Part shown: in pieces, positions 52,834 to 64,000 of the stretch
Numbering within the stretch: the first letter of the stretch is position 1
How the letters are laid out: each line of letters opens with the position of its first letter
NCBI GenBank assembly: GCA_010356995.1
Contig: ML996692.1
Location: 1-64,000 of the forward strand
Direction: 5' to 3'
Source of the DNA: Trichodelitschia bisporula
Taxonomy: Eukaryota > Ascomycota > Dothideomycetes > Phaeotrichales > Phaeotrichaceae
Length of the DNA stretch: 64,000 bases
The notes under the pieces: generated by a model
Database searches by the model: none
What the model saw: only the letters and a program-made list of their open reading frames with translations
What the model was told of the DNA's origin: nothing
Position numbers and translations under genes: made by a program

Positions 52834-54321
52834 TCAACCACAAACCTCAACCGGCCTCACCTCCCTTTCCCACCTCTCCCCTCCTCCATCCCCCGCCCCA
52901 TCACCCCCAAAAGCCGAATACCCCGGCGGTCCGGCCACCCATCCCACATATCTCGGCGCAAAAACCCCCTCAACCTCCGCCTCCACCTCCCCCAAATCCA
53001 CCCCCCCATCATCCCACCCATCCACCTCCACCCTAACCGGAACCTTGACCCCCACACTCACCCCCCCAACCTCGCATTTCAAACTGACCACATACGTCCT
53101 ACTCACCAAGCAGGAATAAAACGTCGGCACCCACACCTTCTCCCTCGGCAACGCCACCGGAACAACCACAACCGCCGTATAATGCGGCACGGCCCCCTCA
53201 TACCGCTGCCACTCCACACCCCCAACCTGTCTCGCCGCAAGCTCCACCCTAGCAGCATACACCTGAGGCTGCCCGCCCCCGGCAAACCCATCTCCTCCCT
53301 CCCTCGGGAAACTCCCCTGCCGCACCACACTCGCCCCCGTCGCCGCCCTCAGCCTCGCCGTCAAAACCCCCAAGCTGGGCGGGCGGGCATCCGGTCTGCT
53401 CGGCTCAAACCGCAACCGCAGCGTAAGCACCGTCCACGGCGCCTCCCCTCCCCCCTCCCTCTCCCCACCCGGCCTCGCCACCCTAAACGGAGCCGGTGGC
53501 TCCGCGCTCATAACCAGCCGCCCGAGTCTCGAGCCCAGAAGGCCCCGCCTCAGAGCCTTCTCCACGCTCAGCCGTACGTCGCTGGCCGCCGGACCGGCGA
53601 GTGCGGGCGGGAGTGCCGGGGTCGACGGCACAATCCGGATCTTCCTCGTCGCGCTGGCAAGAACGATAGGTGGAGTCCCGGCGCGGGGCGACTCGCGGAG
53701 CAAGCGTACGGTAAGCGCATACCCGATTCTTGCCATCGCCGGCGCCAAATCATCTTTCAACACGTGCCCTGAGCCCGCAACACTCGGATCGCCCAGCGAG
53801 GGCGGGAGGAGGGTGTGCGCTGCGCTCACGGCGGGGTGGGGGCACGTGTGCTGGAGGAGGTGTGTCGGTACCACAAAGGTGAACGGGATGGCCAGGGGGC
53901 TTTCCGGGGTCAGGATCCGGGGGTGAGGGAGGGTGGAGGCGGGGATGGGCTGGGTTAGGCGCAGGAAGGTGAGGGATGCTTCTTCGCGCATGCTGCTGAG
54001 GGCGAGCCAGGTTGCTGTTGTGCCTGCGGGCGTTAGTTTGGTGGGGGGGCGGGGGGGGGGTTTGGAGGGGGACGAACCGACGAAGGCGATTTCAATCCGG
54101 TCGAAGCGCGTGTCGGCCCGAACCGACAGCGTGGCCTCGCCCTCGATGCGGTCGAGGGTCCCGAAGGTTGGTACCGGGCCGCGCGCGGGGTCGGCGTCGC
54201 CGTGGAGGGAGATGAAGACGTCTGGCCTTCCGAAGCCGGCGACGGAGCGCACGCTTGAGCCGAGCGAAGGAGCGATAAGGGAGCGACGGCTCGCGGCGAT
54301 GGTGGAGGGGGTCATGGACAT
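52834..54321 (-). CDS. arrestin-fold protein (alpha-arrestin-like)
   Basis: 495 residues, intronless. The predicted fold is two beta-sandwich lobes as in alpha-arrestins, which in fungi bring Rsp5-type ubiquitin ligases to plasma-membrane transporters. The N-lobe includes PDVFISLHGDADPARGPVPT, GEATLSVRADTRFDRIEIAF and LAIPFTFVVPTHLLQHTCPH, which match the arrestin pattern of a partially hydrophobic strand followed by FxFxVP. The C-lobe includes EKVWVPTFYSCLVSRTYVVS and SLKCEVGGVSVGVKVPVRVE. No PPxY ubiquitin-ligase motif was noticed, which weakens the Rsp5-adaptor idea. It is Ala/Pro/Arg-rich and less conserved than housekeeping arrestins, so the specific subfamily is open. Confidence 0.72.
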   Translation of the reverse strand: MSMTPSTIAASRRSLIAPSLGSSVRSVAGFGRPDVFISLHGDADPARGPVPTFGTLDRIEGEATLSVRADTRFDRIEIAFVGSSPSKPPPRPPTKLTPAGTTATWLALSSMREEASLTFLRLTQPIPASTLPHPRILTPESPLAIPFTFVVPTHLLQHTCPHPAVSAAHTLLPPSLGDPSVAGSGHVLKDDLAPAMARIGYALTVRLLRESPRAGTPPIVLASATRKIRIVPSTPALPPALAGPAASDVRLSVEKALRRGLLGSRLGRLVMSAEPPAPFRVARPGGEREGGGEAPWTVLTLRLRFEPSRPDARPPSLGVLTARLRAATGASVVRQGSFPREGGDGFAGGGQPQVYAARVELAARQVGGVEWQRYEGAVPHYTAVVVVPVALPREKVWVPTFYSCLVSRTYVVSLKCEVGGVSVGVKVPVRVEVDGWDDGGVDLGEVEAEVEGVFAPRYVGWVAGPPGYSAFGGDGAGDGGGERWEREVRPVEVCG

Positions 54322-55414
54322 GGTTTTAGTCAGTCCGTCCGTTCAGCCTTTGGCGGGGTAAATTGGTGATAGGAATATGTGTAAGCGGGGGAGAGTGGCG
54401 GATCCGCGAGGTTTATATCACGCCCCGCATGAAGACTCACTCCTCCCTGCGGTGTGAGCGACCGGGCTGCGTGAACCGCTCCGCATCGCCAGCTCTCGTC
54501 TAGAACTAATGGCCCCGGCGTGTGGCTTCGACGAAGTCGGGGTGGTAGAGATGCCAAGGGGGACCATTGACCAGTCCTCGGTGGGTCTGGAATGGAGACG
54601 ACGGGGATGTTATGCACTTCGTAGGGCGCGTTCCATCCCCCCCTCTAGGGTGTCGATCTGCATGTTCGACTCACGCTTGATCAGAGGACTCATGGCCCTG
54701 CGACGCGTTTGTCAGCTCCATCCCGTACCTCGTACAGCGGGTAAGTTCCGGGCACCCTCGAATTGCCCAATGCGCGTCAGTATATGAAACCAGTTTGATG
54801 GGGACGGGGTAAAATAATAGCCGTGATGGAGGAATCAATAAGCCGCAGATGCCGCAATGAGATAAGAAGATGCTAACAACGGCCAAGGGGGCATCGCGTC
54901 CCATGATCCGTCAATTCCTCCCCATGAGCCCATCGTCGCCACCCTTCTCCAGTCATCGGCGTTGACTCCACACTGTGCGGTAGACGTCGCGGAGCAAAAA
55001 GAATTGCGAACATTGCTCCGGCCTGGAGTTAGTGACACCCCACAAACTCCCCCCACTAATAGCCGCGCGCACATTGGCCGCCAGCGTCCCACATCTTCCA
55101 CGCCAGCCTCGTTCCCCACCCATTAGTAATTAGCCCCCCTATTAACCATACGCCAACGCCAACGTCACTCGTAGGGCGTGCGAGGTTTTCAGAACGACAT
55201 CTCAACAACCGGAGCCGAGCCCGAGGGCCATGCGGTGTCTGCATCGGGACTCAGCGCACGCCAAAACGTGCAGAAACAACTCCGGCAATGGTTCGCGGCC
55301 CCGCTAATGGGCAATCGCTTACCTCACGTCACAGGCACAGGAGCAAGGAGGAGAGCAACGAGGTTCGCCGGAATCAATGGGTAATTGCACCTCCCTATTT
55401 TCCTCCTGTCTTTA
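54322..55414. other. gene-free interval
   Basis: 1.09 kb between the start of the arrestin-fold gene and the stop of the CDF transporter gene. No coding feature is recognised; frames of 60-95 codons look like chance. Confidence 0.4.
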
Positions 55415-56819
55415 CTAGGAATTCGTCGTCGTAACCCCACAACACGCCAACTCCTCGCACCGACTACTACACCGCATCTCACACGCCCCAGCACCAGGAA
55501 ACAAATCCGCCATGCTCCCCGCCGCGCTTGCCACCGTGCTCGCGAGCTCCGGCTGTATCGTCGCCGAGTGGATGCCGTACGCGTGGAGGCACTCGTTGAT
55601 CGTGCGCGCCTGCTTCTGGAACGCGTCAATGCTGGTGTTGGCGACGACGACGTGCGCGGATGCGAGGGCTTTTTCTTCGTTCAGGCGCCAGACGTGCAGT
55701 TCGTGGACTGAGACGACGCCGTCGATCTAAGGGTGTTAGCAAGGGCCGGATATCAACTAGAAAACACGCACCTTTTCCAGGTCGTGCCGGATGTCTTGCA
55801 CGTCGACGCCGGTCGGTGGGCTTTGAAGTAGGATTTGGCCGCCCTGCCTCACTGCGCACAGTCAGCACGCGCCTTACACACCTGCCCACGCAATGTACCA
55901 AGTTTCATCGCCATGAGAATGAGCACAATGCCAATCGCCATACTTGCCGCGGGATCAGCATAGAACCGCTTGGGGCTCGTCAACCGCCACATAATCAACG
56001 CCGCCAGCATCACACCCAGATTATTCGCCGCATCGCCCATGACGTGGATGAGCACGGCCTTGGTGCCCAGATCATGATGGCTGTGGCTGTGTCCATGGCC
56101 GTGGTCGTGCCCGTGGCCGTGCTCGTGCCCGTGGCCGTGCTCGTGCCCGTGCCCCTTGAAGCCTAGTTTCTTGAGCACCGCGCGCACCGGGCTGCCATGT
56201 TTCGGGGCCTGGATGCGATGCCTATGCTCATGGTGTCCCGGGTCGGCAATTGGCAGGTCTTGTAAAGGAAGGTCGCCCGGCCCGTGGTTGTGGCCGTGCT
56301 CGTGCACGCCGAGGCAGAGGCCCGAGAGGAGGTTGGAGATGACACCGGCGGCGGCGATGACGAAGATTAGGACGGGGTTGTGTACCTCTGTCTAGCGTTA
56401 GCGTCGAACCAGGCGGGTATAGATGGGAGTGGTACCTTGGATGTTGACGAAGCGCTCTAGGGATTGGAGGCAGATGCTCAGGCCTAGGGCGAGCTGGAAC
56501 ACGCCGTTGAAGAAGGAGCCTAGTAGCTGTGCGCGCTGCCAGCCGTATGTCAAGCTCTTATGGTCGCGCCCGTTTTCCGATATGATGATTGCTGTGAGGG
56601 CAACGACGTAGGTCAAGAGGTCGAAGAGGACATGGAATGCATCAGCCACCAGCGCCAACGAGCGCGTGTACAGCCCGACTACGGACCGTTAGCGGGGTGG
56701 GGCGCACGTCTAAGACCGCGCAACACACCAGATATTTCGCCGACGAAGAAGGCCGTTGAAATGCCTATGACAATCCGTAACCGTGCCTTCTTTGACAGCT
56801 TCAGCAGCGGATTCCCCAT
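55415..56819 (-). CDS. CDF zinc transporter (Zrc1/Cot1-like)
   Basis: Cation diffusion facilitator that exchanges protons for Zn2+ (possibly Co2+) into vacuole or secretory compartments. Five exons starting at MGNPLLKLSKKARLRIVIGI. Introns lie near 56734-56685 and 56446-56398, with two shorter ones near 55880 and 55770-55728. The two HxxxD zinc-site motifs sit in the proper helices: ALVADAFHVLFDLLTYVVAL and LIHVMGDAANNLGVMLAALI. Between them is a cytosolic His-rich loop with tandem HGHEHG and HGHDHG units and further HRH/HEH motifs. The C-terminal domain SVHELHVWRLNEEKALASAH is the conserved cytoplasmic metallochaperone-like fold. The protein ends in a Cys-rich tail (EMRCSSRCEELACCGV), also common in fungal Zrc1 homologues. 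Confidence 0.92.
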
Positions 56820-58660
56820 TGTGACCGGAGGTGTGGAGGGCCGGGGAGGGGGGAGTGCGGGGAAGTGCGCCTTTCGCGTGGTGGTTTGCTGCTTTACGTA
56901 GCGAGGGGAAAACGCGATGGAGAGTATTCTAGCGCCGAAGGAGGAGGAGGAGGAGGAGGTAAACTCGCAGCATTTAACAATGCTCACGCAGGATCGTAGG
57001 ACGAGAAGCAGAAGACGCGCGCAAGGCAATGAGTTCCACAAGGAGCATCAATTGAGGACAGGCCATCCGTGTTTTTGTGACGATCGGGAGAGGGTGAATT
57101 GAGAATTTGTTGCAACGGGGCCAAGGAAGCGTGAAATCGCCAACGGGGCCAACGGGCGTGTGTCGGTGGGGAAGAAAATGAGCCAGAAGGCGCCCGCACC
57201 GCAGGCAGTCACGCCGTGCCACACCCATTCCTCATGCCACGAAGGGAGGTGGTTGGCCATCGGAAAGCGGCATGCGTGCATTTGCCAAGGCGGCGTGAGC
57301 GGCGTGTGGTTGGGCGGAGTGTCCTTCGCTCTCTTGCACGGAGTAATTTGACGTGAGATGGTGGACGGGGTCATTTGGGATGGGAATTTGATACAAGATC
57401 TGATCAACGGCAGCGAATTTAAGCGGGTGCGGGCATGGGATAGATTAACGCGTAGGCGGCTGCAGTCGTCAGCCTTCTCCCCCGATCTGGCTGGCCGTGT
57501 CTGGAGGAGCGATAAGATCGGTAGGGAGTCAAGAGGGCTAAGCATTCCGCGACCGGGGCCGGTGCCCCGCAGTGCCCCGCGTTTTGGGGCGGATAATTGA
57601 TGTTCCAGGTATGTGGTTGACGTGCATCGTCAGTTTTCACGATGTTGTCTCCAACCTCACTTTACAACAATCCCATTCGGTGGGCCGGTGCATGGTTCTG
57701 CCTCGAAAGCAGTTTCACGCCTTTGGCTTAGTTGTGCTGAGGGGGTAAGACTGCCGGCAATAAAGGCGCTGAGGTGGGTGGTGGATGCATGGAGAGATGG
57801 CTCGGATGCCGCCGAGTCCCGTCTTGGGCCGCCTGCAGCGAGATTGAATCAACGAATCAAAGTCCTGTGGAACTGACTTGAATATGGAAGATGGGAATGC
57901 GGAGGTCGCTGCCTGTCGAGCCTACATGCAGAGCCGATTTCTGCCTAGCCTGTTCCCTCAACCATGGGTCTCGACGATGTACCCGTAACGGACAGCAAGA
58001 AGATGTCGGAATGGAATTAGAATGGAGGCAGACGACAGTGTGGCCGTGAATAGGCAACGTGCTTATGGCATGTTGGAGCTAGGCGGCCTTTGACTGTGGC
58101 GCCTAACCCGAAGACAGGCGCTCATCTAGGAGCCAGGGCTCTGGCTTGTGTGCGTCGGCACGATTCCACGTGTAGTGGGTAGCGGGTTGCGTGTGAGATG
58201 GGGACAGACTGGAGAGATAACGGCGGCCGGATCGTGGACAGCATGGTCCCCGGGGGTTACGGCATGCCCAGCTACCATGCTCATCGTCGATCCACGTGCT
58301 CCACTCGCCCCGCACGCGTAAGGGCCTGGGAACCAGAGAATCCCTCTCTCACCCACGAGCCACGACGGCAATCCCCTGCTACAGCTTTGAAGTGTGAGTA
58401 TTCGATATATAACCATCTATCCAACTACCAATCGCCACAGTAGCACCAAACCAAGAAGCATCGACAAAAAATGCACCTCGACCAGCAACAGAAGCACCAA
58501 TACGAGAGAAGGAGAGATATGGTAACCCCGAGAATACAACCCTATTTACCCCCCCAACCGACCACTTCGTGTGAAGTCAGAATAAACGCCGTGATACCCG
58601 TCCCCTAACCTACCCCGAGCAGCACCATACCGAATGCTGAGCCGAACCACCTGCGTCTGA
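56820..58660. other. gene-free interval
   Basis: 1.84 kb between the CDF transporter start and the VID30 stop (both minus strand). The part next to the CDF gene is presumably its promoter. The longest frame (165 codons, minus, about 57,545-57,048) has no recognisable domain. Nothing else supported. Confidence 0.45.
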
Positions 58661-61348
58661 TCAACTTCCCACACCCTCCTCCTTAGCCTTCTTCTCCTCG
58701 TCCTCATCGAACAGATTGACAAACGCCCCCGCCCCCCCATCCCCACTCAACTCCCCCAGCAGCACCTCGGTCTGCGCCACCAACCTCTCAAGGGCACTCG
58801 TACACGGCCGTCCCAGACTCACTAAATCCACATTAGCCCCTTCACCCTCAAAACCTCCACTTCAAAGGCACTCACCAAGAATAACCCCATTCAACTCCTC
58901 CGCAACCGGCACCCTCCCCCTCTCCTCCAACAACTCCCTCAACGGACTCTCCCTCGGATTATCATACGCAATCAGCGCTAACGTATCCTCAAGCGCCTTC
59001 TTGACCTCCCTCCGCGGATCGCTGCTAAACTCCATCTTTAGCTCTTTGCCGTAGTCCAGCGTCTCGGCTAGCAGCCGCGAGTAGCTGTCCTTGTGCACGG
59101 GACGCCCGTGGCCGTAGCCGTTGCTGTGACTGCGGCGAACACCCCCCGCGCCCTGCCCCACGTCGTCCGATGTGTCCATTACAGTCTCCCAGTCGCCTTC
59201 GACCGGCGCTCCGCCACCGTTGCCTTGGAGTGCCCCCGGGGGCGCCCCGAGCTGTTCATCGAGCTCCATCTGGTGGTCAAAGACGTCGAATTCGTCCGTA
59301 GCGGCCGACAGCGGACGGTCACCGGTCCCCGGAACACCCCTGTGCGCTGCTGCATTCTTCTTCGCCGAAAAAGCGGGTGACGCTGAAGACGACACGCCCG
59401 TGGAAGAGTGTCCCGAGCGCTGCGGACGCGGTTCCGGCCCTACACCGGCAGCCGCATCCTGCAGCTCGGTGAGGCGGCGAATCATCTCGATGAACTTGCG
59501 GCAGCGCAGCTTGAAGTAGATGTTCTCGTTGTGGGCAAACACGCCATCGTACCACTTCTGCATGTAGCCGAGCGCCTGGTCGATGTCGCCCTCGAGGACG
59601 GCAGAGCGTATTTCTGCTGCCATTAGCTCACCGCATGTACGAAAATTGCCCAAAGAACTGACTTTGTCTCCGGATGGCGTCCACGTCTTCACCTGGCTCC
59701 AGGTCCTGCATTCCCAGTGCCACGCCGGTGCCGTGTGTCAGCGCCTGCGTTTCCTGCCGTACCTCCTCGGCAAAGGCGCGTGCTGTCTCGATGTATCCGT
59801 CGTGCGCTAGGTACTGAGCGATGAGCTTGTGGATGAGCTGGTTCTCGCTCAGTGGCGGGCTCGTCAGCGTGGACACGTTGGCGGCGTTGACTTCGTTCAT
59901 GACGATACGCCTCTCCTTCTGAATGAGATGTCAGTAAGTGAGGAAGAGGGAACCGGAGGTTGAGCAGAGTAAAGAGAGATAGGGTAGAGAGGGAAGATGA
60001 CATAAGAGATCAGGCTTTACCTGGACGAGAGTGTCAATGTCAAATATGAACGGCGTGTGGCCAAAGTTGACACGCAGTTTCTCGTTGGACTTCTTGAGTC
60101 CCACTGAGGGATAAAGCGTTGCAGTCTTGCTCGATGGAAGCGTTACCGCGTTGCCTGTCGCATGTCAGCAGCCGCGACTGCCATGTCAAGCGCAGTGCAC
60201 CTACCTAGGAGATTGCCGTTGTTCGTGAAGAAGACGCTGCCTGTGCGGAAGTTGACACCACACCCGATCACGTCCAGCATCGCATACTTCGGTCCATAGC
60301 TCTTGCCCGAAGACTGGCAGGCGAATATGTTCCCGTCGTCGCCATGATATGCCCACGAGTCCGGTTCCCACCCAGGCAGCCGGCTAAGCGTGACTTTAGG
60401 CCCGCTGAAACCGATGCTAATCAACCCCTCCTTGTTCTTCGACACCACCTCGACCTCAAAGTAGTATATGCCACACTCGCGCGGCATGGGATGGTCCGCC
60501 CGCACGGCCGCCGCTTCCTCGTGGCTCGTCTTGCTGAGCCCTATGCACCGCACCTCAAGCCCGTTATCCGATAGCTCGAGGCCGCTGGCTTTGTCTGTGT
60601 CGCTCCATCGGGAAGGCAGCGGCGAGGGCTGGTCCTCATACACGGCCGCCGGAGCAGCCCGCTCTATGATGTCGTGCGTCATGCCACGGTGCGAAGCGGG
60701 CGAGGGTTTGTGCAGGTTCACGCTGCTGCTTGACGTTGACAGCGAGCCAGCGCCCGAGGACTGGCCGGACCGAGGGTTGTCGCGCGTTGCGGCGGCGGAG
60801 GCGGCATGTTTGGCACGGTGGGCAGCCTGGAGGCGGCCGGCGAGACGTGAGCCGCGCAGGTATGAGGGGATGAGCGGATCTTTTTCGAGGGAGGGGCCCG
60901 TAGAGGTGGCGGTGCTCCACTGATTTGACGGCATGGCAGTAGATGGGAGCGACTTGGCTGACCACGAGGGGCGAGACTCGGCGTCGTGGATGCGAGAGGC
61001 AGTTCGGGAGTGTGAGTAGGAAACGGTGGAGGAAGGGGCGACGTTTGAAAGGTGTGACATGGAGCGGCTAGCTGACGCGCGGTGGTAGTGTGAGTGGAAG
61101 TTGAGAGGGTTGAAGTGGTGGTTGTGGTTGTGGTGGTGATTAGTGTAGAAGAGGTGGGGTTGTTGTTGCTGCTGCTGCGGTTGCTGCAGCGAGCTGCTGG
61201 AAGTAAGGGCACCGGATAGGACTGACGCATACGACGAACGACGCGCGATTACGGGACTAGCGGTACGGGTAGTTGGTGCGTAGGGGGGAAGCGACGAAGA
61301 TGGGCCCGTGGTGTTGCCGTGGGGAAGAGAGGTGTTGTTTGAGGACAT
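58661..61348 (-). CDS. VID30: GID/CTLH E3-ligase scaffold subunit Vid30/Gid1 (RanBPM-like)
   Basis: Scaffold of the GID/CTLH ubiquitin ligase that in yeast degrades gluconeogenic enzymes. About 811 residues; introns at about 60205-60155, 60020-59919, 59677-59630 and 58877-58824. The first 215 residues are low complexity (Ser, Gln and His runs). The SPRY domain follows: CGIYYFEVEVVSKNKEGLIS, IGFSGPKVTLSRLPGWEPDS, WAYHGDDGNIF and GCGVNFRTGSVFFTNNGNLL. LisH is ENQLIHKLIAQYLAHDGYIE; CTLH is IRSAVLEGDIDQALGYMQKW. A disordered insert with a VFDHQMELDEQ segment precedes the C-terminal CRA part (YGKELKMEFSSDPRREVKKA, LALIAYDNPRESPLRELL). Domain order SPRY-LisH-CTLH-CRA is diagnostic. Confidence 0.95.
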
Positions 61349-62542
61349 AGCGATATGCCTGGCCGGTTAACCCACTTGGACGTGGGCTTTTTGGCCGCTG
61401 CTAATGCTTGCTGCTTACTGCAGCTTGCTCCACGGCGGCGAGCGGCGGCGGCGACGGCGGGATTCAACTAACGCGCGTGCTCGCGTTTCGACACTCAGAG
61501 ACCTAACTTTTTGCAAAGAGATCTTCGGGGATAGCAGGCAGATTATTGGGGTAGTTTAGTGGTCTTGTTGGTGATTGCTTCGCAGCAGAAAGAGCTGAAA
61601 CAGTGTGGTAAGTGGGATATGAGGCAAGCGGCGGGGGAGGATGAGCTGCTCAGAGACAGTGACGCACTGCAGCACTGGACGATGAACAATCCAAGCTAGG
61701 CATTGTGTTTTAGAGACAATAACCACGAGACGTGTTGAACTGAGACGACCACCCGTGAATGAACTGAGGAGGAGGAAGAAGAAGAAGAAGAAGAAGAAGA
61801 AGAAGAAAGAAGAAGAGTTTGAAGCTCGAGTCGTGCAGAAGAAACGTCAGAGATGCCAGAGGAAGGCTGTCCCGCGTCGGACGGCCTAGACTGCGATTGC
61901 CGAACAAGCGGAGCACCGCAATGCTATTCCGCTCTCGCCTCTCTCTCGCCATTCTCCATTCCCCTTCTTTTCCCCTTCTCCTTCTCTCTCTATTCCCTTT
62001 GCCTTGCCCCGTCTCTCCCCACTCATCCTCAACCTAGAACTAGAGCACTGGCGGGAATAGCCCTGTTCCACTCACTCTCACTGTGCAGCCCCAAGCCACC
62101 AACCAACCCCCCGCCAGCAGTCAATCACCGTCAAAGGCAATCGAACTTGATTACTGTCCGTCAAACACACATGTCCTTTACCCAGCAAGCTCACCAATGT
62201 CAAACCTGGCGCTCAAATTAACCATTGATTCGTACCGATGGAGTACGGACGCAGTAGAGTAACACCCAGCAACACGCTCATCGTGTGCCCTCGAAAATAG
62301 TACATGCGGTCAAATCGACGCGCAGTTAGATAGCCAACGCCGTAATCCCACCATCCCGATACCCAGCTTTGCCTACCGAATTGCCGCCAGTGAACGCCGT
62401 GTGCTTTTCGCAACTCCCCCGCCGTGAACCATGATGCATGAGACTAGAATAGAAGTAGGCAGAAAACGCTATGTCTGGGATGGCATCGGACGCTCAGGAC
62501 GCATACAAGCCTAGACACCCCGTAGAAATGATGGCAGAGACA
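61349..62542. other. intergenic with GAA-rich tract
   Basis: 1.19 kb between the VID30 start and the IES4 stop. A purine tract of GAG/GAA triplets lies at about 61768-61816, and a C/T-rich stretch at about 61930-62035. No gene is supported. Confidence 0.45.
61768..61816 (+). repeat. (GAA)n microsatellite
   Basis: Nearly pure GAG then GAA triplets with one interruption near the 3' end. Likely length-polymorphic; purine mirror repeats of this type can form triplex DNA. Confidence 0.85.
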
Positions 62543-63383
62543 TTAGGTTCCGTTCGCCATCACCGGCGCGGGCGAGCTCGCCGCGTGCGTGGCCGCCTCG
62601 CCGGCACTGTTGGTATCGCTGGCGACGCCACTGCTCTGATGCGTCGGCTTGGCATCGCTGGCCTGGCTCGAGTCGCTCTTAACGTCTCCGTGGAAGTCGG
62701 CCATCGGCTTCTTGTTCGCACCCCAGGTCGGCGCGTCCCAGGTGATGCCAGTGAAGCTCTTGACTTGAAAGCCGCGACGCTCCCACTTGCGGCACGGCTT
62801 GCCGGTGCGGTCGAGCGCGCGCAGACACGCGTTGATGGCACCCTGGTTGGCCTTCGGACCGAGCTTGTGGGCCGGCGCCGGAGGAGCAGTACCGGTCGGG
62901 GTTGAGCCGTTGAGTTCGCTGCTGTCATGTGTGTCAGTGACCGAAACAGAGACGAACGGGTATGCCAACTTACACGCGAGGCTTCTTTTTCGGACCAGGC
63001 TTGCCACGCGGCTTCGGCGCGCCGTCCATGGCCATCTGTGAGGCCGTACGCTTCATGCCAGGCTTCGGACCGGGAATGCCCTTGCGACGCACCGGGTTTG
63101 GCGGCGGCGCGAGGAGGTTCGCGTTGGGGGTGGACACTGAGGGCACCGGCGTGTTTTCATCAGAGGCCACGACAGGCGGCGAGGCCTCGGCAACGGCGGT
63201 CGAAGGCGCGACAGAGTTCTCGTCAGTGGACGGCGAAGCCTTGGAGTGCAATGTCGACTTGAGGCCCACTTTGGATTCCCACTGTGCGAGCTTGCCGGAG
63301 GAAATGTTGAGGGCGACCATCTTGGACTTGCCACGAGATGATGATGCCTTGGAGGCCGCTGTGGTGGAGTTGGAGTTTGACAT
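62543..63383 (-). CDS. IES4: INO80 complex subunit Ies4
   Basis: Fungal-specific subunit of the INO80 chromatin remodeller; in yeast it is phosphorylated by Mec1/Tel1 in the DNA-damage checkpoint. 262 residues, one 52-nt intron (after KKKPRV). The N-terminus is Ser/Lys-rich with KMVALNISSGKLAQWE. A basic motif NPVRRKGIPGPKPGMKRTAS precedes KPRGKPGPKKKPR. The most conserved part is in exon 2: HKLGPKANQGAINACLRALD, RTGKPCRKWERRGFQVKSFT and GITWDAPTWG. The C-terminal tail is Ser/Ala/Asp-rich. Motif order matches the fungal Ies4 family. Confidence 0.9.
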
Positions 63384-64000
63384 TGCGCGTGTTGTGAGGC
63401 AGCGATGCCGTTGACGAGATGATTTGGCGTCCGCAGATTGTGGGTGTGAGTGGTGTAGTTGGCGTTGAAGTGGTGGAGTGATGGAGGTGCAAGTCGATTA
63501 AGGAGGGTGCAGAGAACAGCGGAGAGCGGTGGGAGGGTTTTTGTATTGCTCGAAGCAGGCCGTCTGCCTTTTTGGGGCGGTGGGGGCTGCGGCGTGTCGC
63601 CCTTGGAGAGTGTTGTGTGTGTTGGGATGGGACCTCTTGTTCCCTTTGGTCAAGGGGGGGAGTGGGTTTCCGCCGAGTGCACGTCGCGTGTGGTGCTTCG
63701 GTGGTAGGGGGAAATATTGGAGATGCAGCAGCTGGAGGTTTGGTGATGGGAGTTTTGAGGGTGGGATGGAATGTGTCAAGGTGGATGGTGGTGATGGAAT
63801 AAGATGGGAGGGAGGAAAGGAAGAGGAGGTGAAATGAAGTGGGTGGCAGGCCTCATTATGTCTGAGCGAGAGTCGAGGGCGAAGAGCGAGGAGCGCGCGG
63901 ATTGTGGAGTGTGGTAGCCGTCTGAAAGGCTTTTGCTTAACCTTTAGTTTCCTCTCCGCCTGGTCACTGCGAGAAGAGAGGGTGGGAAAATGAGCCGGGG
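63384..64000. promoter_or_regulatory. upstream region of IES4
   Basis: 617 bp to the window edge. The minus (coding) strand is pyrimidine-rich near the IES4 start, as at other promoters here. Plus-strand frames in this part are Gly/Val/Trp-rich composition artefacts. Confidence 0.4.

Overview
The window is nuclear DNA of a fungus, GC-rich and full of short spliceosomal introns. Most are about 40 to 65 nt, with GTRNGT-like donors, a CTAAC or CTGAC branch-type motif and a CAG or TAG acceptor. Intron style, gene spacing and gene content (group III hybrid histidine kinase NIK1, UstYa-type DUF3328 protein, DUF1769 protein, FIG1, IES4, AA9) point to Dikarya. I infer a basidiomycete yeast, probably Tremellomycetes close to Trichosporonales. 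That placement is inference and was not tested by any search. I saw no bacterial-type signals, tRNA, rRNA, CRISPR array or intact transposon.

Layout. 0-16 kb: a damaged AA9 polysaccharide monooxygenase, an atypical SDR, a 976-residue CorA-like membrane protein divergent from FIG1, a secreted GH43 enzyme next to a xylitol dehydrogenase, an Efm2-like lysine methyltransferase, VPS28 (ESCRT-I) and NOC2 (ribosome biogenesis). 16-23 kb: a secreted carboxylesterase/lipase, PPP4R2, a DUF1769 protein and a SCOC-like short coiled-coil protein. 23-29.7 kb: a 6.8 kb stretch without a recognisable gene, holding two decayed minisatellites. 29.7-36.5 kb: 14-3-3, ATPase inhibitor IF1, nucleoporin NSP1, and two same-strand reading frames only 11 nt apart. 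39.5-43.7 kb: NIK1, behind a long pyrimidine-rich leader that contains a C28 run. 43.7-47.8 kb: a gene-poor accessory stretch with orphan coding-like segments and a small protein resembling the fungal Goodbye domain. 47.8-63.4 kb: a lone UstYa-type oxidase-like protein, DSK2/ubiquilin, a quinone oxidoreductase, an arrestin-fold protein, a CDF zinc transporter, the GID-complex scaffold VID30/RanBPM and INO80 subunit IES4.

Most genes are housekeeping genes with no operon-like logic. Two neighbourhoods look functional: GH43 plus xylitol dehydrogenase (release and oxidation of plant pentoses, with AA9 nearby), and the tight gene pair at 35.0-36.5 kb. The accessory interval 44-48.7 kb is the best place to look for lineage-specific biology. 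No clearly new multi-gene system could be demonstrated from sequence alone.

Exon boundaries were chosen by hand so that splice signals, reading phase and family similarity agree. Residue counts are for the spliced models.
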